This document shows positions 25,917-34,165 of a stretch of DNA of 64,000 bases, one piece after another. The stretch is from assembly GCA_016720465.1 (NCBI GenBank), contig JADKKO010000003.1, positions 62,001-126,000 on the forward strand. Direction: 5' to 3'. Both the position numbers and the translations under genes were made by a program. Position 1 is the stretch's first letter, and the number at the start of each line of letters is the position of its first letter. The notes beneath the pieces are model-generated. The model made no database searches. It was not told where the DNA came from and saw only the letters and a program-made list of their open reading frames with translations. This DNA is from Holophagaceae bacterium. GTDB lineage: Bacteria; Acidobacteriota; Holophagae; Holophagales; Holophagaceae.

Positions 25917-27010
25917 GGTCGGCCCGGATCGCCCAAGGCCCTCGCGAGGTCATCCAGGCACAGTTCCACGGCACGGTTGGGCTCGGGCGCCTTGCCGAGC
26001 TTGATGCGGGCGTAGGCGTTGGCCATGTGGCTGGCGGCGTGGGCTTCGATGTGGTCGGCCAGATTGGGCTGCTGGCTCACAAGCACGGCGCGGTTCTCCA
26101 GCCCCAGCGCTTCGGCATTCTTCTTCTGATGGTCGTGGGCGGAGTTCGGCAGCGGGATCAGGATGGCGCCCCGGCCCGCGGCCTTCAGCTCCGCGCAGGT
26201 GCTGGCGCCGGCCCGGGAGACGACCAGGCTCGAGGCCTCCATGGTTTGGTCCATGGCCTCGATGAACGGCACGAGCTGGTGCCGCTCATGGCGCGGTTCC
26301 GATTTGATCCGTTCGTATTCGGCGGCGCCGGCCTGGTGCAGGATCTTCCAATCCGGGAATTGCTCCAGCAGCGGCGGCGCGGCCAGCAGCATCGCGTCGT
26401 TGATGGCCCGCGCCCCGCCGCTCCCGCCCAGCACCAGCAATTGGAAGGGCGGCTGCAAGTCCTTCACCCTGCTGAATTCCCGCAGGAAGGAAGACCGGAT
26501 GGGCGTGCCCACCGTGAGGCAGTCGGCTTCCGGCAGCAGGGGCCTGACCGCGTCCATGCCGCACCACACGCGGCTGGCGCCCTTGGAGACGCGGCGCACC
26601 AATTCGCCCGGGGCCGCGTTGCTTTCGTGCAGGAAATAGGGGATGCCCAGGGAGCGCGCCGCCAGCAGCGCAGGCGCCGCGCCGTAGCCGCCGGTGCCAA
26701 TGACCGCCCTGGGGCGATGCTGTTTCCACGCGGCTTTGAGGGCCGATTCCGCGCGCCACAATTTCCAGGCGGCGCGAGCGATCTTCAGCGGCGAACGCCC
26801 CAGGAAGCCTTCCACGTCGAAGAGCAGATGGGGCCAGGACGACTGGGGCAGGAGGATGCCTTCGATGCCGCGCAGGGCGCCCACGAAGGCAATGGTCAGG
26901 TCCGGCCAGCGCGCCTTCGCGCCCTCGGCCAGGGCCACCGCCGGGAAGAAATGCCCACCCGTTCCGCCGCCGGTGAAGACCATCGCATCCTTGAATCCAG
27001 GTTCTGCCAT
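25913..27010 (-). CDS. murG: UDP-N-acetylglucosamine--undecaprenyl-PP-MurNAc-pentapeptide GlcNAc transferase
   Basis: 365 residues, the usual MurG length. It adds GlcNAc to lipid I to form lipid II on the inner face of the membrane. FTGGGTGGHFFPAVALAEGA is the N-terminal glycine-rich loop. GTGGYGAAPALLAARSLGIP with FLHESNAAPG, and the C-terminal SRAGASTCAELKAAGRGAIL, are MurG signatures for UDP-GlcNAc and acceptor binding. It stands outside a dcw cluster: no murC, ftsW or murD adjoins. A methyltransferase gene overlaps its stop by four bases. Confidence 0.95.
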   Translation of the reverse strand: MAEPGFKDAMVFTGGGTGGHFFPAVALAEGAKARWPDLTIAFVGALRGIEGILLPQSSWPHLLFDVEGFLGRSPLKIARAAWKLWRAESALKAAWKQHRPRAVIGTGGYGAAPALLAARSLGIPYFLHESNAAPGELVRRVSKGASRVWCGMDAVRPLLPEADCLTVGTPIRSSFLREFSRVKDLQPPFQLLVLGGSGGARAINDAMLLAAPPLLEQFPDWKILHQAGAAEYERIKSEPRHERHQLVPFIEAMDQTMEASSLVVSRAGASTCAELKAAGRGAILIPLPNSAHDHQKKNAEALGLENRAVLVSQQPNLADHIEAHAASHMANAYARIKLGKAPEPNRAVELCLDDLARALGDPGRP

Positions 27011-27117
27011 GCCTTCAAGACTAGCGGAGAGCAGAGCCTACCTTGAAACGGGAGCACGAGGAGTCCCAGGAAAACCCGCGGGGGCATTCAACCGGAATCC
27101 GGGTTAAATTGGGTGGC

Positions 27118-28011
27118 ATGCAAGCCCGCCGATGCCAGAGCTGCGGGGCCCCGCTGCCGGAGGCCGCCGCGGAAGCCTCGATCACCTGCGATTTCTGCGG
27201 CACGACCTACGATCCCCGGTCCGCTTTCCTGCTTCCCCTGAAGGTGAAGGTGGCCCCAGGAACCTGGAAGCGGATCCTCTGGATCCTCCTGGCAGCCATC
27301 CTCGTTCCATTGCTCGGCATTTCCGCCGCCACCTGCGCGCTCATGGTCTCGGCGAAAAAAGCCATGGACGGCGCCAGGACCGGCGGGCGGATGCGCGCCG
27401 CCGAGGTCCGCGCCCCGCGCAGCGGGTTGATCAAACCTTCGGCGCTGGCCGACCTGGATTCGGGTGGCTGGCAGAGGTTGGACTGTGCGCCGCCGCCGGG
27501 CGGCGCCGGAAACCTGGAGGCGGTCGCGGCCATCCCTTGGGCCCTCTCCCTCGCCCAGGCCTGGCGCAAGGACGCGCGGCTGGACCGGGTGGACGTGGAA
27601 AAACTGAGGCCCGACGGCCTGGTGAACGCACAGGATGACGAATCGGCATCCGTGACCTACCGGTTCCTCTCGCCCTCCCAGTTGGAAGAACAGCGCCGAC
27701 AGGCGGACCTCGCCCGGAGCGACGCGAAGACTGGCCTCTTCATCGAGATCAGGAGCGGCAGCGCGCGGGCCCTCCTGACCGGCGGCCACCGCCGGGACGG
27801 ACTTTTGCCGCCCCATCCGGCCAGCCTTCCCCTCCAGCGGATCCTCGGAGGCCTGGAACGCGCGGGGAGCCTGCCTTCCAAACCCTTCTACCGGGGCTAC
27901 CTGATCCACCTCGAAGGGGAAGGTTGGGTCTGGTATCTCAGCACTCTTTCGAAGCAGGATTCCATTCCCAGGGCGAGGGCCACCGACGGAAGGCCGTATC
28001 CGTATCGGTGA
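27118..28011 (+). CDS. Zinc-ribbon membrane protein of unknown function
   Basis: 297 residues. The N-terminus RRCQSCGAPLPEAAAEASITCDFCGTTY is a two-Cys-pair zinc ribbon (CxxC ... CxxC, given here as separate motifs CQSCG and CDFCG). A hydrophobic helix follows at about residues 55-80 (ILWILLAAILVPLLGISAA). The remaining 210 residues are presumably on the far side of the membrane and match no family that I recognise. The start ATG 27118 puts the zinc ribbon at the N-terminus; an earlier in-frame start at 27043 adds a charged leader. It is divergent from murG. Function unknown. Confidence 0.6.
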   Translation: MQARRCQSCGAPLPEAAAEASITCDFCGTTYDPRSAFLLPLKVKVAPGTWKRILWILLAAILVPLLGISAATCALMVSAKKAMDGARTGGRMRAAEVRAPRSGLIKPSALADLDSGGWQRLDCAPPPGGAGNLEAVAAIPWALSLAQAWRKDARLDRVDVEKLRPDGLVNAQDDESASVTYRFLSPSQLEEQRRQADLARSDAKTGLFIEIRSGSARALLTGGHRRDGLLPPHPASLPLQRILGGLERAGSLPSKPFYRGYLIHLEGEGWVWYLSTLSKQDSIPRARATDGRPYPYR

Positions 28012-28287
28012 AGGCCGGGGGTGCAGGCGGGTTTAGAAGCAGTGGGCGGGACAGCAAAATGGAGCCCGAAGATGCTACCCGCGGTCAGGGCCGCCGCGAC
28101 GGAAATCACATTTCCCTTGCCTGCCGCGCGTACCCGAAGAACCGCAAAGGAGTTAGGGTTTGGCGGGTCCGTGGAGGGCGGGATCCGGGGAATTCTTGGC
28201 AAGACGATGCCCGGGCTCCGCGATAGGATAGGGGCGATGCTGAACTGAAGTTTTCCAAGTCCAGACGGACCCTTTTTCGGAGTCTCC
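28012..28287. other. Intergenic region before etfBA
   Basis: About 275 bases without a convincing gene. A short inverted word GTCC-AGAC-GGAC lies near 28259-28270 and CGGAG precedes the etfB start by about five bases. The promoter for etfBA presumably lies here, but I cannot place -35 and -10 boxes with confidence. Confidence 0.4.
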
Positions 28288-29034
28288 ATGAAGATCCTCG
28301 TCGCTCTAAAACAGGTGCCCGACACCGAAACCCGGATCAAGGTGGCTGCGGACGGCAAGTCCATGGATCCCGCGGACGTGAAATGGATCACCAGCCCCTA
28401 CGATGAATACGCGCTGGAGGAAGCCATCCGCCTCAAGGAGAGCAAGGGCGCGGAAGTCACGGTGGTGAGCCTGGGCGCGGATAGCGCCAAGGATGTGCTG
28501 CGCAACGCGCTGGCGCTGGGGGCCGACAATGCCGTGCTGCTCAAGAGCGACGCCTCGGACCCCCTGGCCATCGCGTCGGCCCTGGCCGCCTGGGCCAAGG
28601 ACAAGGGCTTCGACCTCATAATGGCCGGCAACAAGGGCATCGGCGGCGACAACGCTTCCGTGGGCCCCATGATCGCCGAGCTGCTGGGCATCGCCCAGGC
28701 TAACGTGGTCGTCAAACTGGAAATCGGGGACGGCGCCTTCCGCGCCGAGCGCGAGATCGAAGGCGGCTCCGAGGTGGTCGAGGGCAAGCTGCCCGCCGTC
28801 ATCACGGCGCAGAAGGGCCTGAACGAGCCCCGCTACGCCAGCCTGAAGGGCATCATGGGCGCCAAGAAGAAGACCATCGAAGAGCTTGATGGCGCCGCGC
28901 CGTCCGGCTCCACTTCCGTGGTGGGCATGGTGATGCCGCCGGCACGCCCCGAAGGCCGCAAGCTGGACGGAGAACCCGCCCAGCAGGCCGCGGCGCTCCT
29001 GAACGCGCTCAAGGACGAAGCGAAGATTTTCTAG
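28288..29034 (+). CDS. etfB: Electron transfer flavoprotein, beta subunit
   Basis: 248 residues. It opens with KILVALKQVPDTETRIKV, the EtfB signature, and carries the AMP/FAD-proximal region ALGADNAVLL and LAAWAKDKGFDLIMAGNKG. With EtfA it accepts electrons from acyl-CoA and other dehydrogenases and passes them to the quinone pool via ETF-quinone oxidoreductase or to a bifurcating partner. A CGGAG site precedes the ATG by five bases. etfA follows after 52 bases on the same strand, so this is a two-gene operon. It is followed by no dehydrogenase gene in the window. Confidence 0.95.
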   Translation: MKILVALKQVPDTETRIKVAADGKSMDPADVKWITSPYDEYALEEAIRLKESKGAEVTVVSLGADSAKDVLRNALALGADNAVLLKSDASDPLAIASALAAWAKDKGFDLIMAGNKGIGGDNASVGPMIAELLGIAQANVVVKLEIGDGAFRAEREIEGGSEVVEGKLPAVITAQKGLNEPRYASLKGIMGAKKKTIEELDGAAPSGSTSVVGMVMPPARPEGRKLDGEPAQQAAALLNALKDEAKIF

Positions 29035-29086
29035 GCCCTGCACTTTTCCGATTGAAAAAACGCAACTAATTGACTCGGGGATTCCA

Positions 29087-30058
29087 ATGATTCTGGTTTT
29101 TTGTGAATTGAAAGACGGCAAGCTTCGCAAGCCCTCCACCGAAGCCCTTTCCGAGGGCCGCCGCCTGGCCGACGCTTCCGGCAAGAGCCTGGGCGCGCTG
29201 TTCGTGGGCGCCTCCAATGCCGGCGCCGCGGACGCGGCGAAGTACGGCGCCGATGCGATCCTGACCTGCGAGGCCGCGCATCTGGCCTCCTACAGCAGCG
29301 ATGCCTTCGCCAGCGCGATCACGGACGCGGTGAAGGCCAAGGGCGCCACGGTGCTGCTGGGCGGCGCCACGGCCATGGGCAAGGACGCCCTGCCCCGCGC
29401 GGCGGCGAGGCTCGGCGCGGGCTACGCCGGCGACGCCACCAGCCTCTCCATGGTGGACGGCAAGCTGCAGGCGGTGCGCCCCATCTACGCGGGCAAGGCT
29501 TTCGCGACGACGGCTTTCAGCAGCGCCGTGCAGGTAGCCACCACGCGGCCCAATGTATTCACCGCCACGGAAAAAGCCGGCGCGGGCGCCATGGAATCGA
29601 TCCCGGCCCCCGCAGGCGACTTCAAGGCCATCGTGAAGGAAATCCTGGCCAAGGGCACCGGCAAGGCGGACCTCACCGAAGCCAACATCATCGTGAGCGG
29701 CGGCCGCGGCATGAAGAACGGCGAGAACTTCTCCATCCTGGAAGAGCTGGCGGATGCCCTCGGCGCCGTGGTGGGGGCCTCCCGGGCCGCGGTGGACGCG
29801 GGCTGGGGCATCTCCCACAGCATGCAGGTGGGCCAAACCGGCAAGGTCGTGAGCCCGACGCTCTACATCGCCTGCGGCATCAGCGGCGCCATCCAGCACA
29901 TCGCCGGCATGAGCGGATCGAAGTACATCGTCGCCATCAACAAGGATCCCGAAGCGCCGATCTTCAAGCTGGCCTCCTATGGCATCGTGGGCGATCTCTT
30001 CGAGGTCGTCCCGGAGCTGACCAAGGCCGCCAAGGCGATGGGCCTCGCCACGCAGTAG
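29087..30058 (+). CDS. etfA: Electron transfer flavoprotein, alpha subunit
   Basis: 323 residues, normal for EtfA. The C-terminal FAD domain is clear: SGGRGMKNGENFSILEELA, GASRAAVDAGW, then GQTGKVVSPTLYIACGISG and AINKDPEAPIF, which bind FAD. It forms the heterodimer with EtfB, whose gene precedes it. Downstream (30082) begins a repeat element with inverted ends, so the operon probably stops here. A GGGG A/T-rich stretch precedes the ATG, giving a weak ribosome site. Confidence 0.95.
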   Translation: MILVFCELKDGKLRKPSTEALSEGRRLADASGKSLGALFVGASNAGAADAAKYGADAILTCEAAHLASYSSDAFASAITDAVKAKGATVLLGGATAMGKDALPRAAARLGAGYAGDATSLSMVDGKLQAVRPIYAGKAFATTAFSSAVQVATTRPNVFTATEKAGAGAMESIPAPAGDFKAIVKEILAKGTGKADLTEANIIVSGGRGMKNGENFSILEELADALGAVVGASRAAVDAGWGISHSMQVGQTGKVVSPTLYIACGISGAIQHIAGMSGSKYIVAINKDPEAPIFKLASYGIVGDLFEVVPELTKAAKAMGLATQ

Positions 30059-30081
30059 CCGCGTTCACGGCCTGGAGCCTC

Positions 30082-30287
30082 ATACGAATTCGCATTCGAA
30101 AAGATAAAAATTCACCACCAAGACACAAAGACACCAAAAAAGCACCAAGCTCCAACATGGCTGATTTCGGCTCAAAATCGCTTCGCGAGGCGCGTAGCGC
30201 CCGCGGGCCGAAGGCCCGCAAATGACGAGTCCCTTTGTGCCCTTTGTGGCTTGGTGGTTCTATATCTTTGAACGCAACTTGGCATCA
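30082..30287. mobile_element. Inverted-repeat element copy B, without the 19-bp hairpin
   Basis: The left end ATACGAATTCGCATTCGAAA (30082-30101) leads through CACCACCAAGACACAAAG; the right end contains TTTGTGGCTTGGTGGTTC and GAACGCAACTTGG (about 30243-30283). Inside lie CGCTTCGCGAGGCGCGTAGC and the perfect small hairpin GCGGGCC-GAA-GGCCCGC (30203-30219). Where copy A has the 19-bp hairpin, copy B continues directly with AAATGACGAGTCCCTTTGTG. There are no coding sequences. Confidence 0.65.
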
Positions 30288-30298
30288 AAGGCCAATGG

Positions 30299-31255
30299 TT
30301 AGGCCTCGTCTTCATCGCCCGTCGGCAAGACTTCGAACATATCCCCGTCCAGCCCGTCGTCCTTCGCCTTCGGCGGCGGCTTGCGCTCGGGGGCATCGCC
30401 CTTGTTGGCGTTCCAGGCGTGGATCTTCAGGAAATTGTCGTGGGTGATGCGGCCTTCGAAGAGGTTCTTGTTCCAGCGGAGGAGGCAGAGGGACTTGCGG
30501 CGGCCGGGCTGGGGATCGTCCGCGACGGTCTTCAATTCCCCCCGCTTCACGACCTCCACCCGGGTGCCGTCCACAAAGGCGACGAGGGCCCACGGGCCGT
30601 TGAAGCACACGCGCCAGACGCCGTGATACTCGGCGTCCAGCTGCAGGTAGAGCTTCCAGTTCTTCAGGGTCGCGGGCACGGTCGTGAACTCGGCCCAGGG
30701 GTCCTCGAAGGTCGGCGATCGGTCCAGGGCCGGAGCCAGCAGCTCCTCGATCTGCATGACGTGGTCGATGGGCGCCGGCTTCGCCAGTTGCTCGGCATGG
30801 AGGCTCTGGCGCTGGATGCGGCGCCGCCAGTTGGGGAACTGCTGCACGTAGTAGAAGGCCGGAAAGAGGATCGACAGCCAGGGGAACACCGTGTTGATGG
30901 TGGGCAGGCCCGGGAGGTCCAGCGGCATCACCTTCCAGATTTCCATGAACGCGATGAAGCCCAGGAGCAGGCCATTGATGGGGTAGGCGAGGATGGCGAT
31001 CCGGTAGGTGGACAGCGTGCCTTTCGGCATCAACCTCGGCAGCGCGAGGGGCCCCAGCACGAGCAGCAGGAGCAGGAACAGGAACCACGGCACGCTGGCC
31101 TTGCGGGGAAAGGCGAAGGAGCACGCGGCCCCGATGGCCAGCGTCAGGAGGCCGCCCAGGTGCGTATGCTGCACCTCGGTCTGGGAGCGCAGGTAATCCG
31201 CGGCGGGGACGGCTTCTTCGAGGGTCAGCATGGGTGGAGGATTTCCTGAAGCCAT
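30299..31255 (-). CDS. Polytopic membrane protein of unknown function
   Basis: About 318 residues. The N-terminal half has four likely membrane segments: GGLLTLAIGAACSFAF, WFLFLLLLLVLGPLAL, IAILAYPINGLLLGFIAF and FPWLSILFPAFYYV. The C-terminal half is soluble and ends in a charged tail (GLDGDMFEVLPTGDEDEA). No family is recognised. ATG 31255 (MASGNPPP) and ATG 31231 (MLTLEEAV) are both possible starts; neither has a good ribosome site. It lies downstream of the small ORF and the cNMP/FHA gene on the same strand. Confidence 0.6.
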   Translation of the reverse strand: MASGNPPPMLTLEEAVPAADYLRSQTEVQHTHLGGLLTLAIGAACSFAFPRKASVPWFLFLLLLLVLGPLALPRLMPKGTLSTYRIAILAYPINGLLLGFIAFMEIWKVMPLDLPGLPTINTVFPWLSILFPAFYYVQQFPNWRRRIQRQSLHAEQLAKPAPIDHVMQIEELLAPALDRSPTFEDPWAEFTTVPATLKNWKLYLQLDAEYHGVWRVCFNGPWALVAFVDGTRVEVVKRGELKTVADDPQPGRRKSLCLLRWNKNLFEGRITHDNFLKIHAWNANKGDAPERKPPPKAKDDGLDGDMFEVLPTGDEDEA

Positions 31256-31325
31256 GATGCCAGGGATCCCGCGGAGCAGGGTGATTTGTCGGAGGCGGAA
31301 TCCGGGCCGGGCCGGCCGGCGGGCA

Positions 31326-31559
31326 TCAATCCACGGGATCGAAGCCTTCGCTGCGCAGGAAGGTCCGGCCATCCTCCGGATCCCCGAACCTCGCGATGAC
31401 TTGGGCCCCCTCGCGCGCGTCCCCGTCGGCCCGGTCCAGGGACGAAAAGCATTCGCGGATGACGCAGGCGCCGCCGATCTCGTCCAATCCGAGCTGCACG
31501 AGTTCCCAGGTGACGCCGTGGCCGTCCCGCCAGACTTCCACGCTCATCATCGCGATCAC
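31326..31559 (-). CDS. Small hypothetical protein, coupled to cNMP/FHA gene
   Basis: 77 residues, acidic, no signal peptide or membrane helix. I recognise no family. Support is positional: its GTG start at 31559 overlaps the stop of the cNMP/FHA gene in the arrangement GTGA, typical of translational coupling, and it lies in a same-strand run of three genes. Two internal ATGs (codons 4-5) are alternative starts. Confidence 0.45.
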   Translation of the reverse strand: MIAMMSVEVWRDGHGVTWELVQLGLDEIGGACVIRECFSSLDRADGDAREGAQVIARFGDPEDGRTFLRSEGFDPVD

Positions 31560-32290
31560 TGCTTTTCGAAAAACATCACCACCATGCCGAAGCCTACGCG
31601 ATCGCCGGGCATGGTCTCCCGGGCGTCTCCGGCCTGCAGGCGGTCGCCCTTCACGTAGGTGCCGTTGGTCACGCCGGGTTCTTCGACGATGAAGAAGCGG
31701 CCATGCTCGCAGAGGATCCGGGCATGGCGGCGGCTGATGCTGAGGTTCGGATCCTCGTCGGTCAGGTCGATGTCCGGATACAGTCCCGTGGCCGGATCGA
31801 AGCGCCCCACCAGGGCGCCATGGCTGTTGATCGGATAGCGCTTGCCGGTGATCACCGACACCAGGCTGGAACCGAAGGTCGGGGCCGCAACGGCCTGCGG
31901 GCTCTTGGCAGGGTCATCGACGACGCTCTCGACGCGGATGGACAGTTCGCGGTTCCGCTGGGCCAGGCGCTGCATCATCTTCACGGAGACTTCAGGGTTC
32001 TGCCGGATCATGCGCAGGAAGGTCCCACGGGTGATCGCGATGAGCTCCGTGTCTTCCAGGGCTACGGCGGTGTGGGCGCGGGAAATGGCTTCCAGCAGGC
32101 TGCCCTCGCCGAAAAATTCCCCCTTGGCCAGCTCCTCCGTCCAGTCCCCCATGGGCTTGTCCCCGGTGTAAAGGCGGACCTTGCCGTTCAGGATCACATA
32201 CATCTGCTGGGCCAGATCCCCCTTGGTGTAGACCACTTCACCTTCGCGAAAGCGAAGCTTGCTCTGGTCAATGAAACTGGAATCGGCCAT
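31556..32290 (-). CDS. Cyclic-nucleotide-binding and FHA domain protein
   Basis: 244 residues. Residues about 10-125 form a cNMP-binding/Crp-like sensor domain (LRFREGEVVYTKGDLAQQMYVI-type opening; KGEFFGEGSLLEAI is the phosphate-binding cassette region, though the usual R-[SA] after it reads RAHTA). Residues about 150-240 are an FHA domain with GALVGRFDP, SISRRHARIL and GVTNGTYVKGDRL, which would bind a phosphothreonine peptide. There is no DNA-binding HTH, so it is not a Crp-type regulator. It probably links a nucleotide signal to Ser/Thr phosphorylation. It leads a short operon with the two unknown genes that follow. Confidence 0.85.
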   Translation of the reverse strand: MADSSFIDQSKLRFREGEVVYTKGDLAQQMYVILNGKVRLYTGDKPMGDWTEELAKGEFFGEGSLLEAISRAHTAVALEDTELIAITRGTFLRMIRQNPEVSVKMMQRLAQRNRELSIRVESVVDDPAKSPQAVAAPTFGSSLVSVITGKRYPINSHGALVGRFDPATGLYPDIDLTDEDPNLSISRRHARILCEHGRFFIVEEPGVTNGTYVKGDRLQAGDARETMPGDRVGFGMVVMFFEKQ

Positions 32291-32368
32291 CAGGGGTCCA
32301 AGAGAATGAACTAGGTTAGCCTGCCCCGGCCTGGAATGGGAAAGAGGCTTCGAAAAGCTTTCATGGGC

Positions 32369-32902
32369 TCAGGCCCCGCCGATGGGCCGGGGGGCGCCAA
32401 AAACCTTGTGCAACAAGGCCTGGAGCAGGTCGGCTTCCCCATGGGAAAAACCATCGGGTGCCGCGCAATCCAGATCCAGCACCGAAAAGAGCCTGCCCGC
32501 GCGGTCGAACACCGGCAGCACCAACTCGGAGCGGGTGGCGTCATCGCAGGCGATGTGGCCGGGGAAGGCCTCCACGTCTGGCACGAGCTGCACGGCCCCC
32601 GTCCGGGCGCAGGCTCCGCACACCCCGCGCAGGAAGGAAATCCGCAGGCAGCCCATGCCGCCCTGGTAGGGGCCCACGGCCAGCTCATCCTCCGCCACAC
32701 GCCGGTAGAATCCGCACCAATTCGTCTGGACCAGGGTCTCCCAGAGCAGGCAGGCCAGCGTGGCTTCCAGGGCCACCTCATCCGTCTCCCCCTCCACCGC
32801 CGCGAGGATCTGCGGCAGGGCGGCTTTGAGCCGCGCCACACGTTCCAGGGGCGGCAACAGCGTGCCGCGATCGAGCCGGGGGAGGAGGATGCCTTCGGAC
32901 AT
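32369..32902 (-). CDS. msrC: Free methionine-(R)-sulfoxide reductase (GAF domain)
   Basis: 177 residues of one GAF domain of the fRMsr (YebR/MsrC) type. It reduces free methionine-R-sulfoxide using thioredoxin. The three active cysteines are present: Cys85 (GGMGC), Cys95 (RGVCGA) and Cys119 (GHIACDD), matching positions 84/94/118 of the E. coli enzyme. NWCGFYRR and SELVLPVFD are family strands. It is divergent from lpxK across about 120 bases. It could be induced by oxidative stress, but no operator is visible. Confidence 0.9.
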   Translation of the reverse strand: MSEGILLPRLDRGTLLPPLERVARLKAALPQILAAVEGETDEVALEATLACLLWETLVQTNWCGFYRRVAEDELAVGPYQGGMGCLRISFLRGVCGACARTGAVQLVPDVEAFPGHIACDDATRSELVLPVFDRAGRLFSVLDLDCAAPDGFSHGEADLLQALLHKVFGAPRPIGGA

Positions 32903-33023
32903 GGAACGATTGTAGGTCCGATTCCCGATGGAGAACCGGGGCGAGGTGGAGGCCCAGGTCCCTCCGATCGAAATATTATCGGAACGTCTGCGGATTCCGC
33001 AGCCGAGGACTTATGGTTATTGC

Positions 33024-34088
33024 ATGACCCTGCTCCGCTGGCTGGCTGCGCCGCTCTCGCCGTTCTACGGCGCCGTGGTCCGGCTCCGGAACCGCGCCTT
33101 TGATGCGCATCCGGAGCGGGCTTCGCGAGCGGGCGCGCCGGTCATTTCCGTCGGGAACCTCAGCACCGGCGGCACGGGCAAGACGCCCCTGACGCTGCTG
33201 CTGGCGGAATCGCTCCAGGCCGCCGGCTGGGCCAACGCGGTTATCTCCCGGGGCTATGGCGGCAAACGGGCCTTCGATGTGATGGACGTGAATCCGGATT
33301 CAAAGGCCGCGGAAACGGGCGATGAACCGCTCCTCATGGCCCGGCGCCTGGGCGCAGGCCGCGTGGTGGTGGCCCGCGAGCGCGCCGCCGGGGCCGCGCG
33401 AGCCCTGGCGCTGAATTCCGCCGCCAGAGTGCTGCTGCTCGACGATGGCTTCCAGCACCGGGCCCTGCACCGCGATCTGGACTTGCTGGTGCTGGATGGC
33501 GTGCGCAGGTGGGGCAATGGAAAAATGCTGCCCATGGGCGATCTGCGCGAGCCCCAGGACTCCGCGAAACGCGCCCATGCGCTGGTGGTGACCCGTGGCG
33601 GCCTGGCGCCGAAGGATGAGATCGAGGCCTGGTGGAAGCAGTACGGCAGCGGCGGACCGGCCTTCTACGTGGACTTCGCCATCGGCGCCCTGCGCGCCTT
33701 CAACCCCAAGGACGGCCCCCGGCGCCTGGAAGTTCCCGCCAAGGGCCAGGGCCCGCTGTTCGCATTCTGCGGCCTCGGCCATCCCGAGGCGTTCTTCGCG
33801 GATCTGCTGGTGGCTGGCCTTTCCTGGGTAGGCACGAAAGTGTTCAGGGACCATCATGCGGTCCGTCCCAGGGAGTTGTGGCTGGTGCAGGAGGCCGCGG
33901 CGAAGGATGGTGCGGCCGGCCTGGTCTGCACTGAAAAAGATGCCGTGAAGTTCGGCCCCGAGCACCTCGAGGTGTTGCAGATGCCCCTCTGGATCGCGGA
34001 GCAGAAAGTCACCGGCGCCGATACCCTGCTGGCCTGGGTCCAGGAGCGGCTGGCAAGCCTCGCGCGCGCCCAGGAAATTCGGGCCTGA
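33024..34088 (+). CDS. lpxK: Tetraacyldisaccharide 4'-kinase
   Basis: 354 residues. It phosphorylates the 4' position of the lipid A disaccharide at the inner membrane. The P-loop lies in VGNLSTGGTGKTPLTLLLAE; AVISRGYGGK and LLLDDGFQHRALHRDLDLLV (DDGFQH) are diagnostic of LpxK. The amphipathic N-terminus SPFYGAVVRLRNRAFD is typical. The ATG at 33024 begins the family sequence; an upstream ATG at 32928 would add 32 poorly conserved residues. The presence of lpxK shows an LPS-bearing outer membrane. The next gene, 78 bases on, is an unrelated methyltransferase. Confidence 0.93.
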   Translation: MTLLRWLAAPLSPFYGAVVRLRNRAFDAHPERASRAGAPVISVGNLSTGGTGKTPLTLLLAESLQAAGWANAVISRGYGGKRAFDVMDVNPDSKAAETGDEPLLMARRLGAGRVVVARERAAGAARALALNSAARVLLLDDGFQHRALHRDLDLLVLDGVRRWGNGKMLPMGDLREPQDSAKRAHALVVTRGGLAPKDEIEAWWKQYGSGGPAFYVDFAIGALRAFNPKDGPRRLEVPAKGQGPLFAFCGLGHPEAFFADLLVAGLSWVGTKVFRDHHAVRPRELWLVQEAAAKDGAAGLVCTEKDAVKFGPEHLEVLQMPLWIAEQKVTGADTLLAWVQERLASLARAQEIRA

Positions 34089-34165
34089 AGGATCTCGGGG
34101 TCCCTGGCGTTCAGGAGGCGCATCCCATCGCGCCCGGCGGAGTATGCTCGGTCCCGGAGGACACT

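Noticed and set aside
30082..30287. Element taken for an insertion sequence
   Set aside because: It has terminal inverted repeats but is too short for a transposase and has no coding frame, so at most it is non-autonomous.
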